A DNA stretch of 64,000 bases. Source: Cyanophora paradoxa. Taxonomy: Eukaryota; Glaucocystophyceae; Cyanophorales; Cyanophoraceae. A model generated the notes under the pieces. The model ran no database searches and had not been told where the DNA came from. It saw nothing but the letters and a program-made list of their open reading frames with translations. Within the stretch, counting starts at the first letter, position 1. Each line of letters starts with the position of its first letter. Where the stretch lies: assembly GCA_004431415.1 (NCBI GenBank), contig QPMI01000529.1, positions 1 to 64,000 of the forward strand, written 5' to 3'. A program made the position numbers and the translations under genes. Below, piece by piece: positions 1 through 10,973 of the stretch.

Positions 1-418
1 CCAGTGGGAGGCGGCGGACAAAAATGCGGATTCGCCGCATGCGGAACTGGCGTGGCGTCCTTCGCGAGCTGTGGCGCTTCGAAAAAGTCGAAGTAGTCCC
101 ATTCCGTTGCGGAGGAAGGTGCAGGTCACTGCTCGCCCGCTGAAGCCAACGGATTTCGAGGGCGCTCCACCGCTCCCGGTCGTTCTCCACCACGACGCTG
201 GAGCTCGCCAAGGGCCGCCCTCGGGCGGGACCCGCCGGCGCAGTCGTCGTGCTCGACGGCTCGTCCGCTGCCAGCAGGCCCAGCAACTCGTCCAGCGTCT
301 CCGTGGACTCGTTTATCACCCACGCGCATCTTTGCCTGCGATCTCTGGCAGTCCGGCGGCGATTCACCGCGCAATCAACACTGCAGTGCCCCCCAGTCGC
401 CTCTGTATCGTTTCTCAG

Positions 419-906
419 GCGGCGTCCAGCCTGTGGCACCTGTCCTGATCCCCGACTCGGAAGCCACATCCGCAATGCGCCCACCCTCGTCAGCCCTGGG
501 CATCGGTGGCGACCTTGACCACGGCCAGTTGCTGCTGCAGCGAACCGTGTCCGGCGATGGCGAGTCCGCATCCCCCGCCCCAAGCGCCGGCACCCCGAAG
601 GCCGACGCGCGAGCCCCGCCTCTGCTGGGGGCCATGACGATCGCGAGCAGTGCCGACTCCCTCGGAGCTGACCCCGCGGGCCAGCCCGACATTGATGCGT
701 TGGAATCCGCTCTAGAGCTTCTTCCAGCCAGTGCCTCGTTGCCGACGGCCAGAGGCGGGCGCCTCTGGCGTTTTCGCGACCTGTTCGCGATCGTGACACG
801 ATCGCGAGCTCCTAATCGTCGGCGTAGAGCAGCATGTGCATGCATATGCGCACTCTTTCGACGATCCCGCCTAAGTATACATAGAATAATAAATCTAGTT
901 TTGTAA
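419..906 (+). CDS. possible 3'-terminal exon of an unidentified gene (partial)
   Basis: A good acceptor (pyrimidine-rich tract ending TTTCTCAG at 418) is followed by an open frame that reads GVQPVAPVLIPDSEATSAM and continues for about 160 residues to a stop at 906. The sequence is Ser/Ala/Pro-rich with an Arg-rich tail (RAPNRRRRAA). No domain is recognised. Bases 1-418 could hold upstream exons of the same gene, but I could not join them. A minus-strand frame across 375-845 is also open, so the coding strand is not certain. Confidence 0.25.
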
Positions 907-1307
907 ACTTTCCTATAGCTATCACCTTTCTCCTTATCTCTTGCGTTCTCGTGACCGTGCCCCTTAACGTGATCGTCTTGCGAGTGTCTGCGATTGTCTG
1001 CGATCTCTTTGAGTTGTGATTACTCTGTTGTCTTTAATATTACTACCCGTCGTATCGCTCAGAAAAATCCCTAATCGAAGTCATGCCGGCACCGGTACCC
1101 GGTGCGGGGCGCGGTGTCCATCGGCCGAAGCTAATCCCCGATCTACGATCGCGACTTCCCAGTCGCGAAGCTCAGTCGTGAGGCAGGGGTAGGGGGAAGG
1201 GGAAGTTTATTGCAAAAGTGGACGTCTCGTCAAGAACACCACGTCTCATATATATTCTATAGCTAGGTCTTCGATTTGCACCCGCCCCTGTTCGTCTCAG
1301 CTGCAGG

Positions 1308-1536
1308 GTGTGCAAGGAGGGGTCTAATTCAACAGATCTTGAGCTCGCTATGCTAGGCCTGGGCCGCCAGCGGCCGCCAGACTCAAATGAGAGACGTCGA
1401 CTGGCCATGGAATTCACGGACTCCCGGTCCCCGGCGGTCACGAACAAACAGCGAACGAGTACCGGTCGAAATCTGTCAAGTCGCCAGTTCCTTGGCGCAG
1501 TGGTAGCGCGTTAGCTTACACGCTACAGGTCGTGGG
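1308..1536 (+). repeat. duplicated tRNA-bearing segment, degraded copy A
   Basis: Aligns by eye with 3395-3635 over its whole length, beginning GTGTGCAAGGAGGGGTC. The differences are mostly single missing bases in short runs (GGTCCC for GGGTCCC, GGCGGTCACG for GGCGGGTCACG, TTCCTTGG for TTCCCTTGG, AAATGAG for AAATTGAG). Similarity stops in the tRNA T-arm, where copy A changes to an unrelated GGGCCGGGC sequence. Confidence 0.85.
1487..1536 (+). pseudogene. truncated tRNA-Val(UAC) remnant
   Basis: Matches the 5' two-thirds of the intact tRNA at 3581-3651: acceptor strand, D-arm and anticodon arm are recognisable. One base is missing in the acceptor strand (GTTCCTTGG) and one in the anticodon loop (GCTTACACG for GCTTTACACG). 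The T-arm and 3' acceptor strand are absent. It cannot fold as a tRNA as written. Confidence 0.8.
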
Positions 1537-3394
1537 CCGGGCAATTCGAGGGCCGGGCGGAGCTAAAGATTCGAATTCGACTACATCGTCAATCAATCTT
1601 CAGGTAACTCGATCGGTCTGTCTCGCTTTTAGCTTGGCTCTATATAATTAGTCTTAATGATCTTCTGCTCCTGTCCTACTAGGCTATATATAGCTAGCTA
1701 TAGGGCTTGTTTCTGTACAGGCACAAAGTAGTAGGCGCCTCCCCATGGCCATGGTGTGCCGGCCGGCGCCGCGCGGCGGGAAAAAGGGGCGGGGAAGGAG
1801 CTCTCCTGCCCTCCAATATTAATCCTCCAGGGGTGGGAGTGGAGCCCTTCTCCTGAGGAATGATGTGGGGGCGCACGTGGGGGAGCTCGAGTCCGGATCC
1901 AGGGCTCATGATCGATATCATACATATATATCATGCATGGTACCAGTTTACATGTATCGATGTATCGATATCGATGGGGCCCGGGGGGGGGGGGGAGGGA
2001 GGGAGTGGGGAGGGGAGGGAGGGGGAGGGGGGCGGAAGGGGGTACTACTGGCATGGTGAATGAAATTTGGTGTGGGGTGGGGGTGGGGGGTGGGTGGTGT
2101 GTGTGGGGGGGGGATTATTAATATCTTGGGGTTGGAATATTAATGGAACAGGCTGCGTATGCAGAACGTGCGCTGTATATTGCGCCGCCTGCGGGAGCTG
2201 GTCGCGATCGGCCGCGGGGGGATCCCGGAGCCGCAGGCCTAGGATGCAAATGCCCTCACGTGCTGCAGCATTTCAAAGTTCCTCGAGAGGCATTCATGAT
2301 CATGATATCGATCATGATTATAAATTAAAAACATATATACGTATATACGTATTATAATTATATGAATTCGAAGGCGAGGATGCGTATATACGATGATGAG
2401 GATCCGGATCCGGAGCGCGACCGCGAGCTCGAGGCCTAGGGAGCACCGGGGGCCACCGTATGCATGGCCAGCGGATGCAGCTGGCGGCCGCGGTGGCTGT
2501 TGGTAATTGCAACCTTAGCGTTAACGTCGACGGCGAGGACCGATCGCGACTCCCGATCCTTCTCCCGCCAGCATAATCAGAACAGGCAGTCTGCAGACGG
2601 CGGGGTGGGGCGGGGCGGGCGGGCGCGCGGCCCGGGGCGGCGCGGGCGCCGCGGGGCGGGGAGGGGCGGGCGGAGTGGCAGGGCGGCACGGCGCGGGCGG
2701 GGCGGCTGCGGGGCGGCTGCGGGCCGCCGGTGGCGGGGCGGCTGGCGGAGCTGCCACGGCACGGGGCGGCGAGCGGGGCGACCGCGGCGCGGGCGCCGCG
2801 GGGCGGGGCGGCAGCGGGCGGAGCGGCTACGGGGCGGGGCGGGCCCGGGCGCGGGCCGGCCGGGCGCCGTGGGCGTAGCACTTGCAAATTAAACAGTCAG
2901 GGCCCGGGGCGTGCGCCCGCAACGAATCCCGGAAGTGGTCGTATAATATGTGCGATCGCGAGAGTAACTTAAGGGGATCTTGCGCAGGGCCCGCGCGGGC
3001 GGGCGCGCTCCGAGTCTCCGTCCCCTCCGGGCGCCGCGGCCGGCCGCGGATCCGGATCGGAGCGGCCGCGCGTGCCAGGCTGCCCTATCCGATGATCATG
3101 GCATGCCATGGGCCAGCGAGCGCGCGCTTCGCGCTTTGAAGCGCGCCGCTGCAGCTGCGCATGCGCAGCGCTAGCTATAGCGCGGAAGCGCTAGCTTTCT
3201 GAAGGCGCTGCACCGGATCCCAAACGGCTGATCATGATTCCCGAGCCGCGCGACATCCCCGAAAATCTAGAAAATTGCGCATGCGACGCCGGCGCCTCGC
3301 TGCGCTGCGCGGGCCTGGGCCCGACGGCCGGGAGCTCGAGGCGAACTTCGATCGGATCCGGGAGACGACTGTTGCTGACGGACGTCTCTCTCTC

Positions 3395-3651
3395 GTGTGC
3401 AAGGAGGGGTCTAATTCAACAGATCTTGAGCTCGCTATGCGTAGGCCTGGGCCCGGCCACGCGGCCGCCAGACTCAAATTGAGAGACGTCGACTGGCCAT
3501 GGAATTCACGGACTCCCGGGTCCCCGGCGGGTCACGAACAAACAGCGAACGAGTACCGGTCGAAATCTGTCAGGTCGCCAGTTCCCTTGGCGCAGTGGTA
3601 GCGCGTTAGCTTTACACGCTACAGGTCGTGGGTTCGAACCCCACAGGGGAC
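3395..3651 (+). repeat. duplicated tRNA-bearing segment, intact copy B
   Basis: Partner of 1308-1536, in direct orientation about 2.1 kb downstream. It carries the full-length version of the shared segment and ends with the intact tRNA gene. The shared part before the tRNA has no open frame conserved between the copies, so the duplicated unit is most simply a tRNA gene plus its upstream flank. Confidence 0.8.
3581..3651 (+). tRNA. tRNA-Val (anticodon UAC)
   Basis: A 71-nt cloverleaf can be drawn by hand. The acceptor stem GTTCCCT pairs with AGGGGAC (one G-U), the D-stem is GCGC/GCGC with loop AGTGGTA, the anticodon loop TTTACAC gives TAC, and the T-stem GTGGG/CCCAC closes loop TTCGAAC. The first anticodon-stem pair is T-C, a mismatch. 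The A box (TGGCGCAGTGG-like) and B box (GGGTTCGAACC) of an internal polymerase III promoter are present. No CCA is encoded and there is no intron, as expected for a nuclear tRNA gene. I saw no T4 terminator in the next ~60 bp. Confidence 0.92.
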
Positions 3652-4276
3652 ATTTGAGGCACCGCGTCGAGCCGTGCAGCGCCGCCGATGGCCACGAGCC
3701 GCTGGTGTCGATGGCGTGCCTGGCGCGTGCCGGGCGGCGGCGCGCCGGCGCCGGCGGGTGGGAGACTGGAGTGCCGCGGGCGCGGCCCGGCTTCAGCCTC
3801 GGCACGGAACTTCTGCGGGAAGCGGACGGGCCCCTTGTTAATTGTACAATTTGTACTAGTATTGCAATTGCCGGCGGGCCGGCCCGGCGCCGCGGCGCCT
3901 GCAAATTGGCTGCAATGCAACGGTACCGGTACGTATTTACCGATCCGGTTTGCTCCGCACCCGGATCGCTATCGCTATCAACCCCATCCCTTTGGCGCCG
4001 GCGTTCGCCAGCCGCGCGCTCCTGCCGCGCCACTACTAGGCTACCCGGAACGTCGCGTTAGCTAGAGCCGCACCGGCCCGCACGTGCACGTCGACGTCAC
4101 GCCGATATCGATTCCCGATCCGGTCCGGAAGTAGAGCGAGGGCCGGCGGGTCGCGGCCCCGCGAGCGGCCGTGACTGAGCTCCCTGCCTACAGACGCCCG
4201 GCCCCAGAGGAACGAGCAAAATAGAATTACGTGTACAGGTGGCCCCACTCGGAGCTCGGGCCGGCGAGAGCGACGC
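3652..4276. other. intergenic between tRNA-Val and dikinase 3' end
   Basis: No supported gene. The stretch has the same palindrome-rich character (ACCGGT, GGTACC, CAATTG, TGTACA, ACTAGT, GTCGAC). It should contain the 3' UTR of the minus-strand dikinase gene. Confidence 0.5.
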
Positions 4277-7200
4277 CTACAGGACCTGGGGCGCGTCTGG
4301 ACGACGGTGATGGAGCCGTCGAGGCCCCACACGCCCTCCACGTCCTGCGCGCGCACAACGGCGCGTCAGCGCTGGCACCGCGCGCGGGGCCTCGCGCGCG
4401 GGGGCGCGGCGCACCTGCGGGGAGCCGCCCATGGCGCGCTCGACGGCCAGCCCGACGGCCGCGAGCCGCTTGACCTGTCCGAGGCCGCTTCGTCAGCGCG
4501 AGCAAAGGCGGCGGGGCGGGCGGGGCGGGCGGGCGGGCACGATGGTCTCGCGGAGGGCGGCGTCCCAGAAGAGCGCCTCGTCGGCGTAGGAGAGCGCCCG
4601 CTCCTCCGACCTCGCCCCGAGACCACCGAGTCGTACAGCCCGGCCCCTGCGCCCGCGCCGGCCCGCCCCGTAAGAAGAGAAAAGGAAGGAAAAGGAAGGG
4701 AAGGGAGGGGGGGGGGGGGGGGGGGGCGCGCCGGCGAAGTCCTCGAGGTCCTCCCCGTTGGAGTCGGAGCGGGCCATGAGCGCCGCCGAGGCCCCTCCGC
4801 ACGAAGATCCCCACCCGCTTCGACGGGAACGAGAGGATCTGCGGGGCGCGCCGCGTCGGCGGCCGGCGGGAGGGAGGGGGCGAGGAGAGGGGCGGGGCGG
4901 GGGGAGGAGGGGGCGAGCGCGCTGCGGGCGGGGGGGTGAGGCGGCGGGGGGTACGTCGGGCGGGGCGGGGCGGGGCACCGGTCGGGCACGGCCATGGTGG
5001 TGCGGAGAGGACGGCGCGGTCCGTCCACTTCGAGGACCACACGCGCTTGACGCTGCAAGGGCGGCGGGCGCAGCCGTCAGGGCCGGGGCTCCGAGGGGCG
5101 GGCGGGCGTCTCGCCTCGTCCAGAGGGCGTCGGAGCGGAGGAGCGCTCCTCGGGGCGACCCCGAGGCCCTCCACGATCTGGCCCCCGCCCCGCTCGGCCT
5201 CGGCCGGCGGGCCGAGTGGCGGGGCCGGGGCGCACCCGCTCGACGGCGGCGCGGGCCTCCTTGGGCGCCTCCAGCCGCTCCACGATGTCCGCCCTGGGGC
5301 GCAGCCGCACGTCAGCCGAGCCGAGCGGGGCGGGGCGCGCGGGGCGGGCGGACCGGAGCTCGGCAAGGGCTGCGGACATGGCGGCGCCGTCGCCGCGGGC
5401 GTGCGCCTCGCGCGCCTCCGCCGCCAGCGCCTCCACCGCGTCCGGCAGCGCCTTCTTCACCTTCGGCTTCGCCGGTGCCGCCGCCTCCGCCTGCGCGCCG
5501 CCTCCCCTCGGACCGCGCCCGCGCCCGAGGCCGGGGGCGAGCGAGGGACCTTCGGGGGGCCGTACTCCGACTCGTCGATGGCCGCCACGACGCCTGGAGC
5601 GACGCCTGCGCCCGAAAGGCATCAGGCGCCGGGCCGCGGCGGGCGGGGCGGGCCGGGGCGGGGCGGACCTGCACGGCGGCGCGGACGCCGGCCTTGTCGG
5701 CCTCGCGCGCGGCCTGAGCAGCGCCTCGATCGTCCGGATGAGCGCCTCCGCCGGCGTGGCCGGGGCCTGCGCGCCCCCGTCAGCGCGCCGCGGGGGCGGG
5801 GCGGCCGGGCGGGGCGGGGCGGCGCGCCTCGTCGGCCTTGGCGGCGCCACCCTTCTTGGCGGCGAGCTCGGCGCTCGAGGGCCCGAGGGCCTTCTCGAAG
5901 GAGCCGAAGGGGACGGCGAAGCCCTCGGGGAGCTTGATGCCCGCCCTGCCGCCGCCCCGCGTCAGCGGCGTCGGCACCGGCCGGGGCGGCCGGAGCGCAC
6001 GAGTCGGCGCCGCCGATGCCGGCGAGGGCGTCGCCGAGCTTCTTCAGGTGGAGCGACTTGCCGCCCACGAGCCCCTTCTCGAAGTCCTTGGCGGCCAGGA
6101 AGTAGCCGGGCCACGCCTTGGGCGCCGGGATCGCGAAGCCGCCGGGGGCCGGGGATGCCTTGCCGGCGCCGTTGGCGGGGGCCGGCGCGTGGTGCCCCTC
6201 CTTGAGCTCGACGCCGCCGGTCGCGTCGATGCGTACGAGCACGAAGTCGCGCTCCTTGTGCTGGCCCCGCAGCTTGTTCAGCGTCTCCGTGCAGTCGCAG
6301 TACGCCAGCAGCACGCCCTGCGCCCCCCGCCGGCCACCCTCGGCACCCCGCCGGCGCCGGCGCCGCGGGGCGGGGGCGGGAAGGGAAGGGGGCACCTGGT
6401 TGCGCGCGCGGATGGCGACGTGGGAAAGAACGTCCGCCGAGCCGGCGGCTGCGGAGGAAGGGGTCGGCAGGGCCGGCGCGGTGCGGGGCGGGGCCGGGGG
6501 GGGGGGGGGGGGGGGGGGCGGACCGAGGACGGCCTCGATGCCGAGGGGATGTCGTCGTTGCCGCCGACCTTGTCCGCGAAGACGATCTTCGCGGGGCCCG
6601 CCGCGTACGACTTGCCCTGCACCTGCGCCCGCCCGCCCCGGCCCTCAGCCCCGCGCCGCGCCGCGAAGGCGCAGCGCGCGAGCTGCGCGGGGCGGGGCGC
6701 GCCTCGGCGAAGTCCGGGATGACCATGATCTCGCCGGTGGCGGCGCCCGTGCGGCCCGCGCTGACGACCTGCCACTTGCCCATGCCGGCCCCCTCCCGGA
6801 ACTGCGGCTCCAGCTTCATGAGGATCTGGCTCAGGATCGACGACGGCTGCCCGCGGATGATCTGCCCCCGCCGCGAAGTCAGCGCGCGCAGACGGCAGAG
6901 GCGGCGGGGCGAGCGGGGCGCGCCTCCTCGACGAAGTTGGTGATGTAGGCCTGGTCCACCTCAGGCACGGCCTTGGCGAGGATCTCCGCCTTCGGCTGCA
7001 GCACCCTGCGCCCCCGTCCCGCGTCGGGCGCGTCGGGCGCCCCGCAGGGCCGGGCGGCGGGGCGGCGCGGGGCGCACTGCTGGTAGAGCTCGGCCTCGGA
7101 GGCGAGGAGGAGGCCGGCGCGCTCGGCGGCGGCCTTGGCGCGCAGGCACCACTCCTGCGTCCACCGCGGGCCCGCCTCCTTCACCATCTTCCGCCACTGC

Positions 7201-9146
7201 TTCAGCACGCTGCGCAAGCGGCGTCAGCCGGTCGCCGGGGGTCGGGGCGGGGCGGCCAGGGGCGCGTACCCCTCCCACTCGGGGTGGTGCTCGCGGGAGA
7301 GGCTGGACTGGGAGAGGATGAGGTCGAAGATGTCGATGAGGGCGTCGCGGTCGAGCTTCTCCGCCACCTCCGCCCGCTCCAGCTGCACCCGGAACGTTGT
7401 CTCCAGCTGCGCGCGCCGCGTCGGTGGCGGCGGGGCGGGCCGGCGGGGCGGGGCGGGGCGGGCGGACGGCGCCGTCGATCATAAGGATGTCGCGCTCGCC
7501 CTGGTACACGTTCTTCATCGGGCCCTGCATCCGTTGCCGGATCTGCGGCGCCGGGCGGCGTCGGCCGGTCAGGGAGGGCGGCCCGCCGCCGGGCGGGCGG
7601 GGCGGCGCACGTCGGCGATCTTGCCGGGACCCACCACTCGCCTGCGTTACCCGCGTTAGCACCTCCACCTACGTCGCCTCGCGCCTTAGGCGCTGCTCGT
7701 GAAGCCGACGGTGCCGGGTCCGAGCGGGGAGGGCGGGGCGGGGAGGGGCCCCCGAGGCGTGCGCGGGGCGGGCGGGCGGGCGGGGCGGGCGGGCGGGCGG
7801 GGCGCACTCTGGTTGCGGAGGACCTCGTAGATCTCGCCGACGAGGGCGTTCTCGCCGGCCTTCTCGAGCGCCCACTTGCCCGTCTCCAGCAGGTAGCCGA
7901 AGTCGTTGGCGTGGACGGTCTTGAGGATCCAGCGGTAGTGCTTGATGTCGTTGATGAGCTGCGGCAGGTGCAGAGGGTCGTGCGTGATCGGCGTCGTCCA
8001 CTTGGCGAGGCGCTCCTTGGGGATCTTGTGCCACTCCCAGAGCGCCCACCAGAACGCGCCCGGCGAGCCCGACTCGAGGAAGTGGATGTACGCGTCCGCG
8101 ATCGCGATGTCCTCGATCGTCGTGTTCTGGTGCAGCTTCTGCGAGACCGGGGCGGCGCGCGCCGCCTCGAGTCAGCGGCGCCCGGAGGGCCCCGGCGCCA
8201 GTCAAACCTGGTGCCACTGCTCGAGGAACTTGCAGTCGATGCCTGCGCGCGCCGCTCGGCTCGCGGCGGACAGAGCAGGCGGAGGCGGCAGGTCGGAGTG
8301 GGCGAACCGGGGCGGTGCCCCTCCTTGATGCCGTGGCGCCGCATGATGGCCAGAATCTCGAGACGAATCTGATTGCGGGAAGGATCACGCGAGACGCGGT
8401 CGTTGGCGGGCAGAGACGCGCGCGGGACCAACCTGCTCGCCGTTGCCTCCGCCCTTTGACAGGTACGGAATGCACATGCGCGCGAGGCGGCGGCACGCCG
8501 GATTCTTGCCGAACACGGCCGCTGTGCTCATACGCATCGAAAGCTGGTTCTGCGCGCGCGGCCGACTCGATATCTTAATTTGATCTCGGCGACCGGAGCG
8601 CGGAAACGAACCACGATGTGACCCACGTCCCTCGGCTGGCGCGCGGACTTCGTGTACCTGAGTGGGCGAGCTTAGCTCGAAGCTCGAGCTCGAAGTTTCG
8701 AAAGGGCGGACCAGCGAAGCTGCTTCAAGTGGTGGAGGCGCAGGGTCACGTATACCCACTGCATAATCTCCTCGTTCTCCATTGCTTCATCCAGATACTC
8801 CAAGATCTGCGGGAAGCAGCACCTGTCAGTTGGTGCGCAAACGCGCCCTGGCCCCGATCCGCCTGGGGCAGGCGCCCCTTCGACGCCCTTGCATTCGATT
8901 TATGAAGTACGTGCGATCGCCTGGTGCAATGGCCCCAGGGCCCTCCCGCTCGCGAGGGTCGTGCGCGCAGGCAACTTGCCCCGGGCAGGCTAGCGCGCGC
9001 AGGGGCTCGCCTGTGTGCGAGATCCCTCTAGGTGCGTTAACACGTGCACTCACCGTGCAGAAGCGCGTGAAGAAGCCATTGCTGGGCTCTTTCTCAACCA
9101 GGACGATCTTCTCCCCAAAGGGGAGTTTCGGCTTGTCGTCACCCAT
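4277..9146 (-). CDS. GWD: alpha-glucan water dikinase (GWD1 type), N-terminally short
   Basis: Phosphorylates glucosyl residues of starch-like alpha-glucan through a phosphohistidine. About 20 short exons. Family landmarks in order: QWHQ|KLHQNTTIEDIAI near 8140; NVYQGERDILMIDG near 7500; ITNFVEE near 6940; DVLSHVAIRARN at 6395-6435, with the phosphohistidine codon at 6422-6420; PPDK-like ATP-grasp motifs ARSDSNGEDLEDFAG near 4750 and AGLYDSV near 4630; C-terminal QDVEGVWGLDGSITVVQTRP near 4300. Exon 1 is 9146-9054 (MGDDKPKLPF...) and exon 2 starts at 8806. From there the protein enters the catalytic half at once, so the starch-binding N-terminal half of plant GWD1 is missing or lies in unfound exons. 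The frame needs one extra base near 6541 (IPS-GIEAVL) and one near 4286 (RPQVL-stop). Several introns use GC donors (GAG|GCGCGCC). The exon 2/3 junction is unresolved. Confidence 0.88.
4707..4726. repeat. G20 homopolymer in a dikinase intron
   Basis: A run of 20 G on the plus strand (C on the coding strand) inside an intron of the dikinase. A second run of 23 G lies at 6496-6518 in another intron of the same gene. Confidence 0.9.
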
Positions 9147-9617
9147 GCTGCTGAAGGTGCTGGGGGTGCTACGGTTCCTTCGGGAAGAGTCCTGAACGTT
9201 TTTCGGCTTCGCAGCCGAGAACTGCTGTACCCTAGACTTCGCTTCCCCCCCCCCCGGGTTTACGTGTCTTAGAGTCTTGCAATTGCCATCTGGCGCCCGC
9301 TGCCAACTAGGCCATCCGACAATGAAGCCGAGCGCCCAGAACACCCGACGCACTCCAGATCCCTCCACCCTTCACTCGCTGTCATCAACAAGAAACCCCA
9401 AAGGCACCGGCTAGCCGCGACCGCTCGACGCCCGACGAGCCGCCTGCGAACTCCATCGTCTTCGTTTCACCAAAGAACTCACTATAGGTTCGTCGCGGAC
9501 GGAGCTCGCTCGCCGCGAGCAGTGCCGGAGCTGATTTATGCTTATGCGCAGACTCGAAGCAAGAAGAGACCAAGGCCACCAAGACCTGAGCCGTCCGGAA
9601 AGTGCTCCTTAGGCGCC

Positions 9618-10973
9618 ATGGCTCCTTATTCGATTCACGCCACCATCCCGAATCGCCGCCGGCTCTCGCTCACGCGGGTGCTGTCGACCGGTGCGATGCG
9701 GGGCCCAGCCAAGCACGGGCGACGCCTTTGCCCGCCGCTCACGCGGCCGCCCGCAGAGGCGGGGCGGGACAATTGCAAGGCGGCGGCGCACGTGGCGCTC
9801 CCGCTGGAGACGGGGTTCGGGTACGGTACCATCTCGCTCAAGTCGGCGCGGCTGCTCTCGCCGTCGTACGCATCGCCGGCGCCGCTGCGGGCGGCGCGGA
9901 GCCCCGCGCGACCGGCGGTGGAGGCGGTCGACTGGGCCTCGCCCTCGGAGCGGCCGGCGCAGCAGCCGAACTCGCGGGTGGACGTCCCCTCGGTGCTGCT
10001 GCGCTCGTGCCCGTCGGCGCTGGAGCGGGTGGCGGCGGTGCTGCCGGCGGAGGCGGCGGGGCGGGTGCGGCGGGGCCCGATGGCCTTCCGCGCGGTGCAG
10101 GGCGAGCTCCCGGACGTCGGGCACCTCTCCTTCGACTCCGCTGTCTTCGACGCCTGGTCCGCCCCCGCCTCCCCCTCCCCGCCTCCTCCTCGCCCCATGT
10201 CGTCCGCTCTGACCGCTGCCCGGCCCCCCCTCGCAGCGTGCGGGGCCTGCACCGCTTCGTGCTGATCGTGGACCTCTTCAGCGTCTGCGAGGTCTCCCAC
10301 CTCCGCACCCGCTTCCACCCCGCCTCCCTCGTCGTCGGTGCGCGCCGCCCCGCCTCTGTGCCCCGCCTCTGTGCCCCGCCGACCCGGCGCCCCTCCCGCC
10401 CGCCAGGAGGCTACTTCGACCGCTTCCACCCCGAGTCCTCGTTCCTCTTCGCGGTGGAGAAGGAGGCCTCTGCCGGCGGCCCGCCCCGCTCCGCCCTCAT
10501 GCGCCCCGTCCGCCCCGCCCCGCCCCGCTGCCTCCGCTTCCCCCTCCGACCCCCCGCAGGCCCCCGTGGCGTACCCCCGGCGGCTCTTCAACTCGCTGCC
10601 GTCGCCGGGCTCCCCCGCGGTGGCCGGCGCCGCCTCCCCGCGCCGCCTCTCCCTCGACTCCCCCGCCCCCCCCGCCGGCTTCCGGTAGCCCCGCGCCCTC
10701 TCTCGCCCCGCGCGGCTGCGGCGCTCACCCGCGGGGCAGGCTGAGCGCGACGCGGCCGGCCTCCGCTTTCAGCCCCGACCTGGCGCCCCTCCTCCACGGC
10801 ACCTACGCCACCGTCCGCCCCGCCCCGCCCCGCCGCCGCCGCCCGGGCGCCTCTGAGGGGCGGGGCGGGGCGGGCAGCTCTCGGCGCGGGCAGCGAACTT
10901 CGAGGCGTTCCCGGCGTGGGCCCGAGTGGACGGCGCCGTCGTCGCCTCCGTCGAGGTCGCCTACTTCCCTTAG
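9618..10973 (+). CDS. unrecognised multi-exon gene
   Basis: Starts MAPYSIHATIPNRRRLSLTR at 9618. This N-terminus is basic and Ser/Thr-rich, so it could be a targeting peptide. Exon 1 runs to FDSAVFDAC near 10157. Later exons read VRGLHRFVLIVDLFSVCEVS (from about 10240), GGYFDRFHPESSFLFAVEKE (about 10408), APVAYPRRLFNSLPSPG (about 10560), DLAPLLHGTYAT (about 10776) and SARAANFEAFPAWARVDG, ending VEVAYFP-stop at 10973. Donors are GTCCGCC, GTGCGCG and GAG|GCC; acceptors end CAG. Alternating hydrophobic strands suggest a beta-rich fold, but I recognise no family. About 350 residues. It is divergent from the dikinase, with about 470 bp between the ATGs. Confidence 0.6.

Larger units (their letters stand above)
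907..3394. other. intergenic, palindrome-saturated and GC-box-rich spacer
   Basis: I see no convincing gene. Between about 1885 and 1985 at least 15 six-base palindromes overlap or abut (CTCGAG, TCCGGA, GGATCC, TCATGA, ATCGAT, GATATC, ATGCAT, GGTACC, ACATGT, GGGCCC, CCCGGG and others). A G-run sits at 1983-1995, and 2600-2870 is a low-complexity GGGGCGG/GGGCGCG block in which every frame is open for trivial reasons. The degraded copy of a duplication lies inside at 1308-1536. Confidence 0.6.

Noticed and set aside
2600-2880. open frames in the GGGGCGG block
   Set aside because: All six frames are open because the DNA is almost only G and C; no coding signature.
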